This document shows positions 43,566 to 53,196 of a stretch of 64,000 nt of DNA, piece by piece. The DNA is from Leptolyngbya sp. FACHB-8 (GTDB taxonomy: Bacteria > Cyanobacteriota > Cyanobacteriia > Elainellales > Elainellaceae), in the NCBI RefSeq assembly GCF_014695575.1, contig NZ_JACJOO010000006.1:124001-188000 (forward strand), read 5' to 3'. Position numbers and translations under genes: made by a program. The notes beneath the pieces were generated by a model. It made no database searches and had not been told where the DNA came from. It saw only the letters and a program-made list of their open reading frames with translations. Numbering within the stretch: the first letter of the stretch is position 1; each line of letters starts with the position of its first letter.

Positions 43566-46500
43566 ATGCTAAATCGCGAAGTTGCTCAGGCTCAGTTGAA
43601 AAAGCTTTACTTGGCAGATTGGAAGTCGCAACGCGTTCAACGATTGGCCGACCTTCCCGAAGGTTTACGAATAGTCGGCCGTGGCATCTTAGGATACGGT
43701 GCAGACGGACAGAATCTTAATGCTGCTGAGCTTTATCAACTTCAAGAGCAATTTTATCGACAGTTAGATCAACTGGCCCCTTCTGATCGGCTACAAATTT
43801 TTTGCATTCTCTTCCCCAAATTTGCCGCGACGGTGGAAGCAGCATGGCAACTGTTGGGGCAACTACCCTATCAATCAGGCCATAGTCGGCGATCGTTTCG
43901 GACTCCAGCCCATCCTGAATTGAGTGCAGCCAAGCGATACCAGTGGTTTCAACAGTTTGTTTACGCTGTAGAGGGCTACGATCAGGATTTGGAGTGGTTT
44001 GCTGCGTGGGCACCTTACCTGCCCTATTACTATGCCACCGATGTGCTGGGCATATTGTTTGCGGCGGCGATCGCACAAAATGATGAGTTAGGACACGCCC
44101 TGTTCACGGTTTTGACGGCTTCAGCCAGCAATAATCATGAGATTGGTGCGATGGGACGGCATGTCACCCGTGCGCTCTTAATGGCCGACCGACTGGAGGG
44201 TTGGGAATTTATTGAGCGGTTATTGCTGGCTGCGCAACGGCAGGAAGGGTTGCGCCAAAGCATTTTAGAGACAATTGACGAAGCCCATCCGATCGCTTTT
44301 AAGCGAATGCTCCGACTCATTCTAGAGCAAAAATTGACGCGCTTTAGTGCCACCATTCGAGCGATTGATGTCTGGTTTGGGTTTGGGCTGGAATCACTGG
44401 ATGAAAAAACTGCTCAACAGTTCATTGGTCAGGTCTTGGAACTGCTGGAGAATCCTGATGCTCAATCGACGGCAATGGCCAGCGAAGACCCGCAGCTTGT
44501 TTATTTGGCACTGTGGGCCGCCGGATTTATCGATGCGGTAGCCGCCATTGATCTCGCTGTGCTCTTGCTTGACCATTCAGAGGCGACACATCGGTTTGTC
44601 GCGGTCCACTTTCTCGGCCAGTTAGAGATTACGCCAGCCCGATTCATGCTGTTGTCGGCGGTGAGCGATCGCGACTTGTCAGTTGCAACGGCTGCGGTAC
44701 AGGCTCTCGCTCGTACAGGTGACACCACGATTCAGCAAGATTCTGATCTGTTTGAGCGATTGGAACAGGTTTTACCCCACTTTCCCGCCAAGCCTCAAAC
44801 TCGATCGATGGTGTGGCAATGGATTAAGCTTGAACCGAGCCAAGCTCTTGTTGCATCCGTGTTGCAGCATAACCTGGGTGAGCGATCGCCCAAACGCCTA
44901 ATTCCGTATCTACCGCTGCTTGATCCTTATGGACGCAGTAATGTTGCGAAGTTGCTGAGCGACATCAAACCATGGGACGCTGAGATTCGCACGGCGTTAT
45001 TCCAATTGCTAGCCGATGCCAGCAGTTGGGTGCGGGAACAAGTGCTCCGGCTGCTACAGCCATGCGAAATTACTCCAGCAGAAAGCATTGAGTTAGAGCA
45101 ATTATTGACCCGCACGGCCAGCGATTTACGGCGCGGTATTTTGGGTTTACTGTTGAGTCAGCCGGATGAAGCGGCGATTGCCTCGGCAGAACGCTTGCTT
45201 GCGGCTAAAAAAGCCCCCCAACGTCAGGCAGGCTTGGAACTTCTGCGAGAACTGGTGCAGCAGCAACGGCTGCTTGGACAAGCCCAGCAATTGGCAACCG
45301 CTTATCAGGCCCGCCCCAAGCTGACTGTAACCGAAACGCAATTGCTGACGGCCATTTTAGAGTCCAAGGCCGAAGCCACGCTAACAGATGCATTGGGCCT
45401 GGTTCAAGTTCAAGATTTGACTCCGATCGCCCCACTTCCAACCATCGCGGCAACGCAAATTGTCACAGACTCTGCCACGAGTTGTTTGTCAGCGCTTGAT
45501 GAACTCATTCATGAGCATCGTCAAACACCTGTCAAAATTAGCTGGAACGGGGAAGAGGAAGAGTTGTTGGGCAATCTCACCTGGAAGTTCCCGCAAATTG
45601 ATCCAAAACTATCTCAGGAGCAGAACCTGGAACGCTTGCCACTGAGTGATGTGTGGTTGAACTGGTGGCGCGATCGCGACGAAGCGACTCGCGATGTGGA
45701 TGGTTTGGAATTGGTGCGGGCGATCGCCCCTCGCTTTAATTACAGGCCAGATCCCTATGGCCGAGAGAAGACCGCAACCGATCAAGCCAGCCTTCCGGAA
45801 CGTGTTCTATCCGAGCTACAATCCCAGGTTGGACAGACCAATTCCTCTCTGCGTTATCCAGACCAAATCAATAGTATTATTCGCTGGTTGCTGTATCTGC
45901 ACCCCTCTGAGCAAACCTTTGTGTATTGCTTAGATGCCATCACCCTACTGCTGAACACGATTCCGATTCATGAGCTGAAGGATGACCCGCAGTGGGGGCT
46001 CAACCAGTATTGGGGAGTGCGAGGGCAGATAGCCAGCTTCATCGGCTATTGGTTGCGCTTTGCTCGAACCTATAGCTCCACCGCAAATGCTGAGCAGTGC
46101 ACTCGATGGTGGCATCTTGTGCGCTGGATCGATCGCCATTTGCCTAGCTACCAGGCGATGACCACCATTTGGGATATCTACGAGGCCTACCAAGTGGGTG
46201 GTGCAAGGGAGGCGGATCTGGTGTTTCACTTGTTAGGTGCTGAGGAACGCATGGCTGGAACTGCTCAGCCTGTGGGGAATCCGGCAGAGGCCAAAGCGAA
46301 TCTCAGAACATCATTTCCAGATCTATCGCAACTTACGCGCCGTAATTTAGGCGAATATTACACGGCTCATCCCTTCTTACTGGAACTGGTTGATCGTGCC
46401 CGCCAACGCATTTTGATGATTGAGCTACAACGGGGTGACCTACCTACTGCTGCCAGCCATGCAGCACGAGCACTCAGGTCGATCGTTGGTATGACGACGG

Positions 46501-48506
46501 TGATTCAACTCATCCAGGCTTTCGATTGCAACAAGCTGGTGCGTCACTACACCTACAACAGCCTCAGCAAAGCGGCTATTTTTAGCCATCTGATGCGTAT
46601 CAGTTTTCCTGCTGCCGAAGACACGCCTGCCGAATTTTCTCAGCGTGTCCAATCGGCTCAAATCAAGCCAGAAAAACTCGTTCAGTTTGCCTTTTACGCG
46701 CCGCAGTGGGTCAACTATATCGAGCACACCCTGGGTTGGTCCGGTTTTACCGAGGCGATTTGGTGGTTCCATGCCCATACGAAGGATAACGGCTGGACTG
46801 TTGAGCCCGATGTACGCGAAACCTGGGTAGCGCAAATCAGCGAGCGAACTCCACTATCCGCTCAGATCCTGGTTGATGGGGCTGTCGATGTGGAATGGTT
46901 CCATCGTCTCTACAAGCTACTCGGGGCGGATCGCTGGAATCAACTCTACGAGGCCGCACAATATGCTTCCAGTGGAGCTGGACACCAACGCGCCAAACTA
47001 TTTGCTGATGCCATGTTGGGCAATCTGGAGTCACAAAACCTGCGCGATCGCATGACTAAAAAACGTCATCAAGATTCGGTGCGAGCCTTGGGACTACTGC
47101 CCCTGCCCGAAGAAAATCGCGATCGTGAAATTCTGAACCGCTACCAAACGCTGCAAGATTTTCTTCGCACTAGCAAAAAGTTTGGTTCTCAGCGGCAGGC
47201 GAGTGAAAAATTAGCTGTTTCGATCGGCATGGAAAACCTGGCTCGTACAGCAGGGTTTGTTGATCCACAGCGGCTTCAATGGGCCATGGAAGCAGAGGCG
47301 ATCGCTGACTTAAGCGAACAGGCGCAAACCGTCACGGTCGATCAGGTGAGTGTCAGCCTGTCGATTACGGCTAAGGGCGAGCCAGAAGTCACGATCACAA
47401 AGCAAGGAAAGCCTCTAAAAGCCATTCCTGCCAAGCTGAAAAAACAACCTGAAATTCAAGCCCTCACGAACCGCAAACAGGAAATTACTCAGCAAGCCTC
47501 TCGCATTCGGATTTCGTTAGAGCAGGCCATGTGCCGTGGCGATCGCTTCACCGCCGCCGAACTTGTTCAACTGGCAAAACATCCTGTCCTATTTCCGATG
47601 CTGAGTCAGTTAGTGTTGATAGGTAATACTGAAAGCGGTTATTTGGTGGAACAGGGCACAGCTTTACGAAATCACAGTCAGGTCGTTACACCCATTACCT
47701 CGACTGAACTGCGAATTGCTCATCCCCACGATTTGTTGGCGACGCAGGAATGGCACCTGTGGCAGCAGGATTGTTTTGTGAGCGATCGCGTGCAACCCTT
47801 CAAGCAAATCTTCCGCGAATTGTACGTGCTTACCGGGGCCGAACAGTCAAAAACGATTTCCCGGCGTTACGAAGGGCATCAGGTTAGTCCAAAACAGGCG
47901 TTGGCTTTATGGGGACAACGCGGTTGGGTCGCGGCTCCCGAAGAAGGGGTGCGTCGCACGTTCCATACTGAAGGATTGGTTGCTGAGGTTGATTTTGCGG
48001 ATGGGTTCTACACGCCGCTGGAAGTGGAAGGGCTGACAATCGCTGGAGTTCGTTTCCGGTCACGCGATAAGTGGCAGCCCATGCCGCTCTGCGAGGTATC
48101 TCCCCGTCTATTTAGCGAAGTCATGCGTGATCTGGATCTGGTCGTGAGTGTGGCACACCAGGGCGGGGTCGATCCAGAAGCCACCGCTTCAACGGTTGAG
48201 ATGCGCTCAGCGTTGGTGCGCGAAACTTGTCGACTGTTGAAGTTGAATAATGTCCAGCTACAAAGCTCTCACGCCCTGATTGAAGGGCAATTGGGTAGTT
48301 ATTCCGTACATTTGGGCAGTGCCATGGTGCATCGGCAACCCGGTGGCGCACTCTGCATTATGCCGGCCCATTCCCAACATCGTGGTAGGCTGTTTTTGCC
48401 ATTTGTTGATCCTGATCCTAAAACGGCTGAAGTTGTATCGAAAATTCTACTGCTAGCGCGAGATAAAGAGATTCAGGACCCAACTATTTTGCAGCAGATT
48501 TTGTAG
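43566..48506 (+). CDS. Giant DUF4132-like (MolR/YehI-related) protein with HEAT-like repeats
   Basis: The 1646-residue protein has no signal peptide or membrane segment. Residues about 50-650 are all helical with HEAT-like repeat rhythm (LAALLWAAGFIDAVAAI-type helices, SVATAAVQALART). The middle (750-1150) holds aromatic-rich helical segments (WIDRHLPSYQAMTTIWDIY). The C-terminal 350 residues resemble DUF4132: WHLWQQDCFVSDRVQPFKQ, FRELYVLTGAEQ, RYEGHQVSPKQALALWGQRG and FRSRDKWQPMPLCEVSPRLF. DUF4132 proteins of the MolR/YehI type are found near MoxR ATPases and VWA proteins, but neither is present here. Its role is unknown; a scaffold in a conflict or stress system is possible. It follows a small coupled gene. 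Confidence 0.72.
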   Translation: MLNREVAQAQLKKLYLADWKSQRVQRLADLPEGLRIVGRGILGYGADGQNLNAAELYQLQEQFYRQLDQLAPSDRLQIFCILFPKFAATVEAAWQLLGQLPYQSGHSRRSFRTPAHPELSAAKRYQWFQQFVYAVEGYDQDLEWFAAWAPYLPYYYATDVLGILFAAAIAQNDELGHALFTVLTASASNNHEIGAMGRHVTRALLMADRLEGWEFIERLLLAAQRQEGLRQSILETIDEAHPIAFKRMLRLILEQKLTRFSATIRAIDVWFGFGLESLDEKTAQQFIGQVLELLENPDAQSTAMASEDPQLVYLALWAAGFIDAVAAIDLAVLLLDHSEATHRFVAVHFLGQLEITPARFMLLSAVSDRDLSVATAAVQALARTGDTTIQQDSDLFERLEQVLPHFPAKPQTRSMVWQWIKLEPSQALVASVLQHNLGERSPKRLIPYLPLLDPYGRSNVAKLLSDIKPWDAEIRTALFQLLADASSWVREQVLRLLQPCEITPAESIELEQLLTRTASDLRRGILGLLLSQPDEAAIASAERLLAAKKAPQRQAGLELLRELVQQQRLLGQAQQLATAYQARPKLTVTETQLLTAILESKAEATLTDALGLVQVQDLTPIAPLPTIAATQIVTDSATSCLSALDELIHEHRQTPVKISWNGEEEELLGNLTWKFPQIDPKLSQEQNLERLPLSDVWLNWWRDRDEATRDVDGLELVRAIAPRFNYRPDPYGREKTATDQASLPERVLSELQSQVGQTNSSLRYPDQINSIIRWLLYLHPSEQTFVYCLDAITLLLNTIPIHELKDDPQWGLNQYWGVRGQIASFIGYWLRFARTYSSTANAEQCTRWWHLVRWIDRHLPSYQAMTTIWDIYEAYQVGGAREADLVFHLLGAEERMAGTAQPVGNPAEAKANLRTSFPDLSQLTRRNLGEYYTAHPFLLELVDRARQRILMIELQRGDLPTAASHAARALRSIVGMTTVIQLIQAFDCNKLVRHYTYNSLSKAAIFSHLMRISFPAAEDTPAEFSQRVQSAQIKPEKLVQFAFYAPQWVNYIEHTLGWSGFTEAIWWFHAHTKDNGWTVEPDVRETWVAQISERTPLSAQILVDGAVDVEWFHRLYKLLGADRWNQLYEAAQYASSGAGHQRAKLFADAMLGNLESQNLRDRMTKKRHQDSVRALGLLPLPEENRDREILNRYQTLQDFLRTSKKFGSQRQASEKLAVSIGMENLARTAGFVDPQRLQWAMEAEAIADLSEQAQTVTVDQVSVSLSITAKGEPEVTITKQGKPLKAIPAKLKKQPEIQALTNRKQEITQQASRIRISLEQAMCRGDRFTAAELVQLAKHPVLFPMLSQLVLIGNTESGYLVEQGTALRNHSQVVTPITSTELRIAHPHDLLATQEWHLWQQDCFVSDRVQPFKQIFRELYVLTGAEQSKTISRRYEGHQVSPKQALALWGQRGWVAAPEEGVRRTFHTEGLVAEVDFADGFYTPLEVEGLTIAGVRFRSRDKWQPMPLCEVSPRLFSEVMRDLDLVVSVAHQGGVDPEATASTVEMRSALVRETCRLLKLNNVQLQSSHALIEGQLGSYSVHLGSAMVHRQPGGALCIMPAHSQHRGRLFLPFVDPDPKTAEVVSKILLLARDKEIQDPTILQQIL

Positions 48507-48709
48507 TGAACATCACCGAGAATAATCAGTTTGGCGGCAAATTAACAACTTTCTCTCGCCGTACCGAGTTCACTCGCCTTGCTGACAATCAACTCCTATG
48601 CCGAGCTAGAACGGAGTGGTGTTACTTTGATGTCGACCGCAACCGTCCCACAAAAATCCCTCAGGGGCTCAAATCAGCTTTTCTCCCAAGTGATATTATG
48701 TCAGGTTAA
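48506..48709 (+). pseudogene. 3' remnant of a 4HBT-type acyl-thioesterase
   Basis: A 67-codon frame begins at a GTG that overlaps the DUF4132 stop by one base. Its sequence FTRLADNQLLCRARTEWCYF and DVDRNRPTKIPQGL resembles the C-terminal half of hot-dog thioesterases (conserved RARTxWxxxD...GRPxxIP). The N-terminal half with the catalytic motif is absent from any frame nearby. It is therefore probably the tail of a deleted or inserted gene. It could still be translated by coupling. Its end overlaps the convergent kinase gene by four bases. Confidence 0.6.
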
Positions 48710-51144
48710 ATGCCGATACTTGGTGTGGCAAGATTCGTAACAACCGCAAGCAAATCATCGGGATTAACAGGTTTTGAAAGATGCCGTTGAAATCCTGCAG
48801 CGGCTGATGCGGCATTGTCTTCTTCCTTTGCAAATGCCGTGAGGGCGATCGCAGGAATCTCGCGCTTCCGAGCGCATGGCAATGCTCTAATTTTACGAAT
48901 TAGGGAGTATCCATCTTCCTCAGGCATGCCAATATCGCTGATTAATATATCAGCATCCCATCGCTGCATAATATCCAGTGCTTCTGCTGCTGATGCCGCT
49001 ATGACTACCTCAGCTTGCTGTTCTTCCAGAATGAAGGCAATTAACTCTCGGTTGTCTGAATCGTCGTCAACCGCTAGAACTCGGAGTCCGGCCAGCAACG
49101 GAAAACCTTCTCCTGCCTCCCGGCCTTCAATAGAAACGATAGGTGATGCTTTGTGAAGAGGAAGTTGAACAACGAATGTTGCTCCTTGCCCTTCTCCTCC
49201 AGTGCTTGCATGGACACTGCCACCATGCAATTCAACTAAATGTCGCACAATTGCTAAACCCAGACCCAATCCGCTTTGTGCCCGAGTTTTAGAACTATCT
49301 GCTTGGCGAAATCGCTCAAATAGAAAAGGCAAAAAATCGGTTTTAATTCCTTCTCCGGTATCTGCAACAGTCAGTTGAGCAAACGAACCTACTTGCTCTA
49401 AATGAACGTCAACCTGGCCACCGCTAGGAGTAAATTTAATGGCATTTGAGAGTAAGTTGCTGACGATTTGTTCTAATCGATGGGCATCTCCCAAAACTTG
49501 ATCCGCTAAAGGATCGAGTTTTGATGAAATATAAATTGATTTAGACTTAGCCGCAGGCTGAAATGTCTGGATGACAGCATCAATGGTTGGAACTAATGCA
49601 ACAGGCTGTTTAATAATCTCCAATTTGTTTCGAATAATTCGCGAAACATCGAGCAAATCTTCAATCAGCTTGTTTTGAAGTTGAGCATTACGCTCGATGG
49701 TTTCAATCGCTCGGCTCACAATTGGATCATCAAAGTGCCGTTTTCGTAGCAATTGGGCCCATCCGAGCATCGAATTTAGGGGATTGCGTAATTCGTGAGA
49801 AACAATCGCTAAAAACTCATCCTTCGTCTGATTTGCTTGCTGTGCTTCTTGGTAGAGACGGGCATTATCCAGGGCGATCGCCGTTCGTCGTGCCAGTTCT
49901 TCCGCCATTTGCAAATCCGCTTGGTTATAGTGGCGATCCGTTTGAGTCAGAAGCAGGGTAATGGTTCCAAACGTTCGATTTGCAACCCGAATAGGTACTG
50001 TAATAGAGCTTTTAAGTCTCAGTTTTTGCAATAACTGAAGGTGTTTGGCATCCTGCGCAAGGTACTCAAGAACTGAGGCAGGAATGTCACGCCTTAACTC
50101 TGCTTGGCCTGTACGTAATACTTTAGCCGCACCATAACCTGCATTTGTGGGAGATGGGAAGCACCGCCTCAGTTCAAGCATCAGAGCGACCTGTTCCGGC
50201 TTCGCTGTTGCGACAATGGGTTCACCAAATGTCAATGTCATGGGTTCAATGACATCAGCGATGCAAATGTCCGCCAGGCTTGGTACTGCCAGATGGATAA
50301 TGTTTTCCAGGGTTGTGCGATAGTCGAGAGATGTTGTTAAGAGACGACTGGCTTCCGCTAAAAAGTCTGACCGTTGCTTTTCAAGTTCTGCATAGGCTTC
50401 GGCCTGTTTTCGTTGGCTAATATCTTCAATGAGGCCATCAATGATGGTGCTGCCATAGGCACTGGTCAGGGTAGTGCTAATTTTCACCCAGCGCGTTTTA
50501 CCATCTGCACAGCGCAGTTGAATTTCGCGATCGCGTACATTTCCATTTTGCTTCAACTGCGACAAAAGCTCAGTATAGTCTTGCGGTTGAAAGTAGGGTT
50601 CCAGGGATTGGCCAGAAGGAAGCTCATCCAGTATATCCAGCCCTAACAACCGGACAAAAGCTGCGTTGCCCTCCAACAGCGATCCATCCTCAGTCAGGCG
50701 GTAAACCCCAACATCAAGTTGATTCAGTAAGGCTTGAATTCGTGCTTGTAAACTTGCAGTTTGGCGTTGAGCTGCGACCCGCTCTAAGGCTGTTTCTACC
50801 GCAGCAGGCAGGCGAACATAGTGACTGGGAGATTTAATCACATAATCATCTAGCCCAGACTTCATGGCCTCCAGGGCAGTATCCTGAGTTGCCGTATTGG
50901 TAAACATGATGACAGGACAACTTGGATCTTGTGCTTTAATCGTTTTCAGTACTGTAATCCCATCACTCCAACGCAGTTGATAGTCAGTAATGACAACATC
51001 AAACGGAGATTCTGCTAAAGCCTGTTTAAACTGAGCCGCTGTACCCACTTCTGTTACCTGCAAGGCCTTAAACGCCTGCTTGAGCTGGCGCATTGCAAGG
51101 GTACGGTCGTCTCGATTATCGTCAATAAGAAGAAGCCTTAGCAT
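48706..51144 (-). CDS. Hybrid histidine kinase with receivers at both ends
   Basis: The 812-residue cytosolic protein has, in order: a receiver (LRLLLIDDNRDDR, phospho-Asp in DVVITDYQL, residues about 2-125), a PAS/PAC domain (LRCADGKTRWVKIS, ending EDISQRKQAE), a GAF domain (about 265-430), HisKA with phosphoacceptor in IVSHELRNPLNS, HATPase_c ([28 protein letters not shown]) and a C-terminal receiver (AVDDDSDNREL, phospho-Asp in ILISDIGMP). The GAF has no bilin cysteine. It is the last gene of a four-gene reverse-strand two-component cluster and lies 106 bases after the Rcp1-like regulator. Phosphotransfer between the cluster members is likely. Confidence 0.92.
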   Translation of the reverse strand: MLRLLLIDDNRDDRTLAMRQLKQAFKALQVTEVGTAAQFKQALAESPFDVVITDYQLRWSDGITVLKTIKAQDPSCPVIMFTNTATQDTALEAMKSGLDDYVIKSPSHYVRLPAAVETALERVAAQRQTASLQARIQALLNQLDVGVYRLTEDGSLLEGNAAFVRLLGLDILDELPSGQSLEPYFQPQDYTELLSQLKQNGNVRDREIQLRCADGKTRWVKISTTLTSAYGSTIIDGLIEDISQRKQAEAYAELEKQRSDFLAEASRLLTTSLDYRTTLENIIHLAVPSLADICIADVIEPMTLTFGEPIVATAKPEQVALMLELRRCFPSPTNAGYGAAKVLRTGQAELRRDIPASVLEYLAQDAKHLQLLQKLRLKSSITVPIRVANRTFGTITLLLTQTDRHYNQADLQMAEELARRTAIALDNARLYQEAQQANQTKDEFLAIVSHELRNPLNSMLGWAQLLRKRHFDDPIVSRAIETIERNAQLQNKLIEDLLDVSRIIRNKLEIIKQPVALVPTIDAVIQTFQPAAKSKSIYISSKLDPLADQVLGDAHRLEQIVSNLLSNAIKFTPSGGQVDVHLEQVGSFAQLTVADTGEGIKTDFLPFLFERFRQADSSKTRAQSGLGLGLAIVRHLVELHGGSVHASTGGEGQGATFVVQLPLHKASPIVSIEGREAGEGFPLLAGLRVLAVDDDSDNRELIAFILEEQQAEVVIAASAAEALDIMQRWDADILISDIGMPEEDGYSLIRKIRALPCARKREIPAIALTAFAKEEDNAASAAAGFQRHLSKPVNPDDLLAVVTNLATPSIGI

Positions 51145-51250
51145 AGGATATTCTCCCCTTACAGAAGGAAAGGGGTAAGGTATAGCTTAAGATAGATGCC
51201 TGAGTTGATGTATCTGACTAAAGACAGAGGGCTCGTCTACCTACACAAGG

Positions 51251-51700
51251 TCACGTCGCGCCAAGCTGAGGTTTTTCGTTGTAAGCAATCCAATGAAGAT
51301 TTAGGGTTTTGAGAATATCAACAAGCTGATCAAAGTTGCTTGGTTTGACCATATAAGCATTTGCACCTAAATCATAAACACGATTAATATCTACGTGCTC
51401 TTTTGACGAGGTTAACACAACCACAGGCAATCGTTTTAGCTGAGCTTGTTGGCGAATCCACATCAAGACCTCAGCCCCTGAGCGTCGAGGTAGTTTCAAA
51501 TCTAAGAGGACAACTACAGGTAATGGATAGGTTGTGCGATCGCCATAGGGTTCCTCTCCAGAAAGATATTTCACGGCCGCGTCACCATCCGTGACCACGT
51601 GCATAGGGGTAACCACCTCAGCCTTACGCAGAGCTCGCTGCACAAGAAAGACATCTTTCGGATTGTCTTCAACCAGTAAAATGATGTGGTCTATGTTCAC
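51251..51700 (-). CDS. Rcp1-like single-domain response regulator
   Basis: The 149-residue protein is one receiver domain: acidic pocket in LLVEDNPKDVFLV, phospho-Asp in VVLLDLKLPRRSG, Thr/Ser in VVLTSSKEH and Lys in YMVKPSNFDQ. The LDLKLPR context is that of Rcp1, the partner of cyanobacterial phytochrome Cph1. Its start is a GTG at 51700 that overlaps the stop of the upstream kinase (GTGA). It is likely the phosphoacceptor for kinases of this operon. No DNA-binding domain is present, so its output is by protein contact. Confidence 0.93.
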   Translation of the reverse strand: MNIDHIILLVEDNPKDVFLVQRALRKAEVVTPMHVVTDGDAAVKYLSGEEPYGDRTTYPLPVVVLLDLKLPRRSGAEVLMWIRQQAQLKRLPVVVLTSSKEHVDINRVYDLGANAYMVKPSNFDQLVDILKTLNLHWIAYNEKPQLGAT

Positions 51701-53196
51701 TGGGAATCCTCTGCCCTCGGTAACTCAATCCAGAATTGGCTGCCTTGCCCAGGTTGAGATTCAACGCCCACTTGTCCACCCATGCGTTCTAAACCCTTGC
51801 GGGCGATCGCCAGCCCAATGCCTGTGCCGGGGTATTCCTCCTCGCTATGTAAACGAGTGAACGGACGGAAAATTTGCTGCTGATTCTTTAGGGTAATGCC
51901 AATGCCATTATCCTTGATCCACAGCCGTAATTCACGCCCATTTTGCTCCGCCCAAATTTGCACTGCGGGTTGTGTACCGTTTGCTACAAATTTAAGCGCA
52001 TTAGACAGCAAATTGGTCAAGACTTGAATGAGAATCAGACGATTAGCCTGTACCGCCGCCAGCGGTTCTCTAATCTGGATGCGTGCCCGTTTCTGCTGAA
52101 TTTCGGATTCTAGTTGAGCTAATGCATCTCTTAAGGCCCGAGACAAATTGACGGGTTCTATATCAATCTCGGTTTGTCTTAGCCGACTATAAGTCAATAG
52201 GTCAGTAATTAACGTATCCAATTGCTCAGCATTTGTAGCAATGCGTTGCAAGCATTCTAGATTATCCCCCTCCAAGGAATTACCGACTTCATCTAATAGG
52301 ACTTGAGCAAAGCCTTGAATGGTTCGCAAAGGAGTACGCAAGTCGTGGGAAACCGAGTAAACGAACTCTTCAAGATCCTGGTTAACCGCCTCTAATTGAG
52401 CCGTTCGTTCTTGCACTCGTGCTTCTAAGCTGGCATTCATTTGCTGAAGCGTCAGTTCAGCTTGCTTACGTTCCGTGATGTCTTCCAGTAGGCCGTCCAC
52501 CACTGAAATTCCTTCAACGGTATTGAGCATAATGGTCAGCAAAGCCCAGAACTGGGTGCCGTCTCCCCGCTGCAACTGTATCTCCTGCTCCTGCTTCTGA
52601 GGAAGCGACAACTCGGATAGCTCAGCATACCAGCCGCGAGCATCTAGGAGATTCATGGTGTTGGCTTGCGCCAGGGATTCTACAGCCAGTAGCTCTAGAA
52701 ACGCAGGATTACATTCAATAATTCTGCCGCTCGCTATTGACCGAAAGATTCCAATTTTGACCTGATTGAGCAATCCTTGTAGCCGAATCTCCAGCAGGGC
52801 CACTCGCTGTTGGGTTACGACTCGCTCTAAGGCCATTCGGAGCGCAACTGGAACTCGAATATAGCGGTTGGGCGCTTTCAATACATAATCATCCAGCCCA
52901 GATTGCAATGCTTCAACTGCAATTTCTTCCGTTCCCGTGTTCGTGAACATAATGACGGGACAGCGAGGGTAACGGGCTTTAATCGCCCGGAGCACCTCTA
53001 GCCCATTGCTCCAACCCAGTTGGTAATCGGTAACGACTGCGTCGAAGTTGTTCTCGGCAATGGCCTGCTCAAGTTCTTGGGCATCAATGATTTCTTCTGT
53101 TTCTAACTGCGAAAACTCCCGTTGCAGTTGACGAATAATGAGGGCGCGATCGCTCCTGTTATCATCAATTACCAGAACTCGGAGAGTTTGGGTCAT
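51697..53196 (-). CDS. Receiver-PAS-histidine kinase
   Basis: The protein has about 499 residues: an N-terminal receiver (RVLVIDDNRSDRAL, phospho-Asp in AVVTDYQLGWSNG), a PAS domain (about 145-265, ending [10 protein letters not shown]), a coiled coil (MNASLEARVQERTAQLEA) and a kinase core with VYSVSHDLRTPLRTIQGF, then LLSNALKFVANG and TGIGLAIARKG. I chose the ATG at 53196 (MTQTLRVLVIDD), which overlaps the end of the upstream kinase by 32 bases. The receiver and PAS are closely related to those of the 48706-51144 kinase, so the two are probably paralogues. It lies in the four-gene operon. Confidence 0.9.
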   Translation of the reverse strand: MTQTLRVLVIDDNRSDRALIIRQLQREFSQLETEEIIDAQELEQAIAENNFDAVVTDYQLGWSNGLEVLRAIKARYPRCPVIMFTNTGTEEIAVEALQSGLDDYVLKAPNRYIRVPVALRMALERVVTQQRVALLEIRLQGLLNQVKIGIFRSIASGRIIECNPAFLELLAVESLAQANTMNLLDARGWYAELSELSLPQKQEQEIQLQRGDGTQFWALLTIMLNTVEGISVVDGLLEDITERKQAELTLQQMNASLEARVQERTAQLEAVNQDLEEFVYSVSHDLRTPLRTIQGFAQVLLDEVGNSLEGDNLECLQRIATNAEQLDTLITDLLTYSRLRQTEIDIEPVNLSRALRDALAQLESEIQQKRARIQIREPLAAVQANRLILIQVLTNLLSNALKFVANGTQPAVQIWAEQNGRELRLWIKDNGIGITLKNQQQIFRPFTRLHSEEEYPGTGIGLAIARKGLERMGGQVGVESQPGQGSQFWIELPRAEDSQ

